Part shown: positions 16,402 through 18,791 of the stretch, piece after piece
Numbering within the stretch: the first letter of the stretch is position 1
Layout: every line of letters begins with the position of its first letter
DNA from: SVTX01 sp045585895
GTDB lineage: Bacteria > Bacillota > Clostridia > Oscillospirales > CAG-272
Assembly: GCA_045585895.1 (NCBI GenBank)
Contig: JAZMZI010000080.1
Coordinates: 1 to 18,791, forward strand
Length of the DNA stretch: 18,791 bases
Direction: 5' to 3'
The notes under the pieces: model-generated
Told to the model about the DNA's origin: nothing
The model's database searches: none
What the model saw: only the letters and a program-made list of their open reading frames with translations
Position numbers and translations under genes: made by a program

Positions 16402-16469
16402 CAAAATTCCACTGATAAGAGAATTATTTTAAAGCTAAACAAAAAAGTTGTTGAAAAGTGGAAATTTTG
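16402..16469. promoter_or_regulatory. Candidate operator: separated inverted repeat around the XRE-kinase promoter
   Basis: caaaattccact (16402-16413) and agtggaaattttg (16457-16469) are inverted copies differing by one inserted A. Their centres are about 55 nt apart. The second arm lies in the spacer between the -35 and -10 elements, where a bound protein would block RNA polymerase. The region is AT-rich, so chance is possible. Confidence 0.35.
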
Positions 16470-16478
16470 TGTTATAAT
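16451..16478 (+). promoter_or_regulatory. Promoter of the XRE-kinase/murQ operon
   Basis: TTGAAA (16451-16456), a 16-nt spacer and a perfect TATAAT (16473-16478). Transcription would begin near 16485, before the GGAGA site and ATG at 16518, and would exclude the earlier in-frame ATG at 16458. Confidence 0.75.
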
Positions 16479-16517
16479 GAAGTTAAAGATATCAAATCTA
16501 TAAAAACGGAGATAAAA

Positions 16518-17654
16518 ATGAACGGTTTTCTTGCAGAAAATATCCGACGCAACAGAAAAAATAAAGGAATGACACAGCTTCAGCTTGCAGACATGCTCTA
16601 TGTTTCGCCCCAGACTGTATCCAAATGGGAAACGGGAGTCGGCGAGCCAGATACCGAAAAGCTTTGCCTTATGGCAGATATTTTTGAGATTTCTCTTGAC
16701 AGTCTTGTAAGGAATCGGTCAACTGACGGTGAAAAAGCCTATATTGCCATTGACGGTGGCGGTACCAAGACCGAATTTGTACTTTTCCTTGAAAGTGGCG
16801 AGATTCTTGAATCGGTAACCCTCGGAGGGTCAAACCCCAATGCCTACGGCATTGAGCGTACTAAGGAGATACTTACACAGGGAATTGACAGAATGATAAA
16901 GAGCGGAGCTTGCATAGAGGGCATTTTCGCAGGTATATCGGGAGCCTCTGCGGGGAATAACCGCGAGTGCCTCTCTAAATATCTTTCTGAAAAATACCCC
17001 TATTTCAGAATCCGTGTTGAGGGGGATATTCACAACGTAATAAATTCGATTGCCGATGCGGAGCGCTGTGTGGCGGTGATATGCGGGACTGGTTCTGTGG
17101 CATATGCTTACGATGGGCATACCCTTCGCCGTTTTGGTGGCTGGGGATACCTTTTTGACGAGGCTGGAAGCGGATTTGATATCGGGCGCCAACTCTTCAG
17201 ACATGCATTGGATTTAGAGGACGCGGGTAAGAGCGATGAAATTTCCGCCGCGTTGAGAGATGCGGTTGGAGGCGGAATATTTGATAATATCAGTAAAATA
17301 TATGCAAAGGGAAAGGATTATATAGCATCGTTTGCCCCTTTGGCTTTTGAACTTTATGACCAAGGAAATTCCTATGCCGTTGGCATTGTGGAAGAATGTG
17401 CCGATAGGCTGGCGGAGCTGATCGTTCAGGCGAGATCAAGTGCCGATTGCGGAAAAACGGTGATTATTGCTGGTGGCTTGACTGCAAGGCGCGACATACT
17501 TGAACCCCTTATTGAAAAAAGAGTGGGGGATAAGATAAGACTTGTTTTTCCTACCAGCAGACCGATAGTTGGTGCGGCAGTGAAATGTCTTAAGCTTTAT
17601 GGAAGCAAAGACTTAACATTCGAGAGCGTGATAGACAATTTTTCAAGACTATAA
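16518..17654 (+). CDS. XRE helix-turn-helix domain fused to a BadF/MurK-type N-acetylmuramate/N-acetylglucosamine kinase
   Basis: 378 residues from the ATG at 16518, with GGAGA at 16509-16513; the frame opens earlier at 16458 but the promoter overlaps that start. Residues 1-66 are a typical XRE/Cro HTH: LAENIRRNRKNKGMTQLQLA, recognition helix SPQTVSKWE (30-38) and the following ADIFEISLDSLV. After a linker of about eight residues comes a complete ASKHA-fold kinase of the BadF/BadG family: phosphate-1 loop D79-GGGTKTE, probable catalytic base D170 (VEGDIHN), phosphate-2 loop GTGSVAYA (190-197), GWGYLFDEAGSGFDIG and the adenosine-site motif IIAGGLTARRDIL. MurK of Clostridium acetobutylicum, of this kinase type, phosphorylates MurNAc and GlcNAc. 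MurQ follows 21 nt downstream and uses MurNAc 6-phosphate, which supports that substrate. The fusion suggests a kinase that also regulates transcription; regulation is inferred. Confidence 0.88.
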   Translation: MNGFLAENIRRNRKNKGMTQLQLADMLYVSPQTVSKWETGVGEPDTEKLCLMADIFEISLDSLVRNRSTDGEKAYIAIDGGGTKTEFVLFLESGEILESVTLGGSNPNAYGIERTKEILTQGIDRMIKSGACIEGIFAGISGASAGNNRECLSKYLSEKYPYFRIRVEGDIHNVINSIADAERCVAVICGTGSVAYAYDGHTLRRFGGWGYLFDEAGSGFDIGRQLFRHALDLEDAGKSDEISAALRDAVGGGIFDNISKIYAKGKDYIASFAPLAFELYDQGNSYAVGIVEECADRLAELIVQARSSADCGKTVIIAGGLTARRDILEPLIEKRVGDKIRLVFPTSRPIVGAAVKCLKLYGSKDLTFESVIDNFSRL

Positions 17655-17675
17655 TTTTGGACAGGAGATATCAAA

Positions 17676-18488
17676 ATGAGCAGAACAGAGAAAAGAAATC
17701 CGAGAACTACCAATTTCAGTAAGGAAAGCACGGTAACGATGCTTGAGATAATCAACGACGAAAATATGCACTCGGTCAGAGCAGTGGGCGATGCCATCGA
17801 GGATATTGCCAAGGCCGTTGATGCAGTTACCGAGGCGTTTCTTCAGGGTGGCAGACTTATTTACGTTGGTGCAGGTACTTCGGGCAGAATGGCGGTAATG
17901 GATGCCGCTGAGTGCCCTCCTACCTTCGGCGTAGATTATGATACGGTTATAACCGTAATGGCAGGAGGCAGAGATGCTATGTTCAAGGCCGCGGAGGGAG
18001 TTGAGGACTCTGCTGAAGCGGGAAGAGCAGATCTGCTTGCGAAGAGTCCTAATAAAGTTGACGTGGTAATGGGAATTTCCGCTTCGGGCAACGCAGAGTA
18101 TGTTGCAAGCGCGTTGAGAACGGCAAAGGAGCTTGGCTGCGTTACGGTTTCTCTGAGCAGTAATGAAGATTGCAAAATAGGCCGTATAGCCGATATCCCG
18201 ATCTTTGTGGATACGGGCGCCGAGGTCATTTCGGGATCGACGAGAATGAAGGCGGGAAACTCTCAGAAATTCGTTCTGAATATGATCAGCACCTGCGCTA
18301 TGGCTAAAACGGGCAAAGTATACGAGAATCTGATGATAAATCTTCGCCCCACCAATAAAAAGCTGAAGCAGAGAATGATCGGTATCGTCGCCGAGATCTG
18401 CGAGGTCAGCGACGAAAAAGCCCTCTCTCTCCTCGAAGAAAACGAATTCAGTATCAGAAAAGTTTTCGAAAAATTCGGAAAGGTTTAA
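17676..18488 (+). CDS. murQ: N-acetylmuramic acid 6-phosphate etherase (MurQ)
   Basis: 270 residues. It cleaves the lactyl ether of MurNAc 6-phosphate to give GlcNAc 6-phosphate and D-lactate in peptidoglycan recycling or scavenging. Visible: N-terminal TEKRNPRTTNF; SIS-domain substrate loop VGAGTSGRMAVMDAAECPP with E79 at the place of the catalytic Glu of the family; GISASGNAEYV (second sugar-phosphate loop); SLSSNEDC; and the signature ISGSTRMKAGNSQKFVLNM. Usual length is about 300; this copy ends after VSDEKALSLLEENEFSIRKV, so the C-terminal helical part is about 30 residues short but the SIS core is complete. Ribosome binding site aggaga. It is cotranscribed with the XRE-kinase gene. No amino-sugar transporter gene is present in the window. 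Confidence 0.95.
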   Translation: MSRTEKRNPRTTNFSKESTVTMLEIINDENMHSVRAVGDAIEDIAKAVDAVTEAFLQGGRLIYVGAGTSGRMAVMDAAECPPTFGVDYDTVITVMAGGRDAMFKAAEGVEDSAEAGRADLLAKSPNKVDVVMGISASGNAEYVASALRTAKELGCVTVSLSSNEDCKIGRIADIPIFVDTGAEVISGSTRMKAGNSQKFVLNMISTCAMAKTGKVYENLMINLRPTNKKLKQRMIGIVAEICEVSDEKALSLLEENEFSIRKVFEKFGKV

Positions 18489-18709
18489 GACGATAAATTG
18501 CAATTTATCTGTCAGTTTATATTTTGTTCATTTCTTTTCTACGTCGAAAAGAAACGAACCAAAGAAACGCCGCACGGGTGTAGAGGGGTCTTGCGAATAA
18601 AAGTGCAGACGAGCCGCACTTTTATTCGCCGCGACATCCTCCTCCCCCGCGACCCCCAACCTCCTGCTGTTGGTAGACGATCGTATAAATTGCAAAAATG
18701 TTAAAAACA
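18489..18709. repeat. Hairpin-rich intergenic repeat bounded by an 11-bp direct repeat
   Basis: No gene is seen after murQ. An 18-bp perfect palindrome, gataaattgcaatttatc (18492-18509), directly follows the stop and may also act as a transcript end. Two more perfect inverted repeats follow: tttcttttc/gaaaagaaa (18531-18539/18546-18554) and a 14-bp stem gcgaataaaagtgc/gcacttttattcgc (18593-18606/18616-18629). The sequence ataaattgcaa occurs at 18493-18503 and again at 18686-18696, each preceded by gacg nearby, so it brackets about 180 nt. The G+C-rich interior (18560-18670) differs from its AT-rich flanks. This looks like a non-autonomous repeat family; the number of copies in the genome is unknown. 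Confidence 0.6.
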
Positions 18710-18724
18710 ATTACACTTAAAGAG

Positions 18725-18757
18725 GTTTTCCTTGCGGAAAACGTCGGCAAAGCCGAC
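18725..18757. repeat. Tandem short hairpins at the right edge
   Basis: Two adjacent perfect hairpins: gttttcc-ttgc-ggaaaac (18725-18742) and gtcggc-aaa-gccgac (18743-18757), followed by G-rich agagggggtg. The style (short stems, 3-4 nt loops, no spacer) is like the array at 176-235. It continues toward the window edge; no coding sequence is seen here. Confidence 0.6.
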
Positions 18758-18791
18758 AGAGGGGGTGTTTCCAAAGAGGGGGAGATGTTGA

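Noticed and set aside
16458..16517. Upstream 20-codon extension of the XRE-kinase
   Set aside because: The -10 element and predicted transcription start lie inside it, and the HTH fold begins at the ATG at 16518, which has its own GGAGA.
16518..16720. XRE domain as an antitoxin of a toxin-antitoxin pair
   Set aside because: It is continuous in frame with a full sugar kinase and followed by murQ; no small toxin gene adjoins.
17649..18503. 284-codon open frame antisense to murQ
   Set aside because: It is the complement of a clear, motif-complete murQ; its translation shows no family motifs and it lacks a ribosome binding site.
18498..18710. 60-68-codon open frames in the terminal repeat
   Set aside because: They lie across inverted repeats on both strands and have no start signals; products of repeat sequence.

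Overview
The window looks like the chromosome of a low-to-moderate G+C, spore-forming Clostridia member, probably an uncultured gut-type lineage. This rests on an AddAB (not RecBCD) helicase-nuclease pair, a remnant of a CotJC-type spore coat gene, purine-rich ribosome binding sites, consensus sigma-A-like promoters, and short hairpin-rich intergenic repeats. No phage, transposase, CRISPR, rRNA or tRNA gene is visible.

Layout. (1) Positions 1-500: the C-terminal part of a cotJC-like gene (minus strand, running off the left edge), whose 5' part has been replaced by an array of nested hairpins, then the terminator of the next operon. (2) 501-8367, minus strand: a compact operon, queG-like iron-sulfur reductase, then addB, then addA, read from a promoter near 8402-8430. 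(3) 8552-12010, plus strand: a putatively lipid-anchored HtrA-type serine protease followed by an OmpR-type response regulator and a membrane histidine kinase, which looks like an envelope-stress module. (4) 12115-14321, plus strand: an RlmA-like rRNA methyltransferase, a family 2 glycosyltransferase and a HAD phosphatase, with touching or overlapping start and stop codons, closed by a bidirectional terminator at 14321-14355. (5) 14362-16301, minus strand: uridine phosphorylase, a small very basic protein of unknown function, and a sugar-phosphate isomerase/epimerase-like TIM barrel protein. (6) 16518-18488, plus strand: an XRE helix-turn-helix domain fused to a BadF/MurK-type amino-sugar kinase, followed by murQ; together they form a peptidoglycan amino-sugar (MurNAc) salvage operon. 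(7) 18489-18791: two hairpin-rich repeats with no gene.

The most interesting item is the fused XRE-kinase next to murQ. One polypeptide appears to combine a DNA-binding domain with the kinase that would make the substrate of the next enzyme, MurQ, so it could sense and phosphorylate MurNAc/GlcNAc and regulate its own operon. An imperfect inverted repeat (16402-16413 and 16457-16469), one arm lying in the promoter spacer, is a candidate operator. The second notable item is the hairpin array that cuts cotJC and supplies an in-frame ATG to the remaining coding sequence. The remaining genes are conventional families. Functional assignments come from recognised motifs and remembered family features, without database searches.
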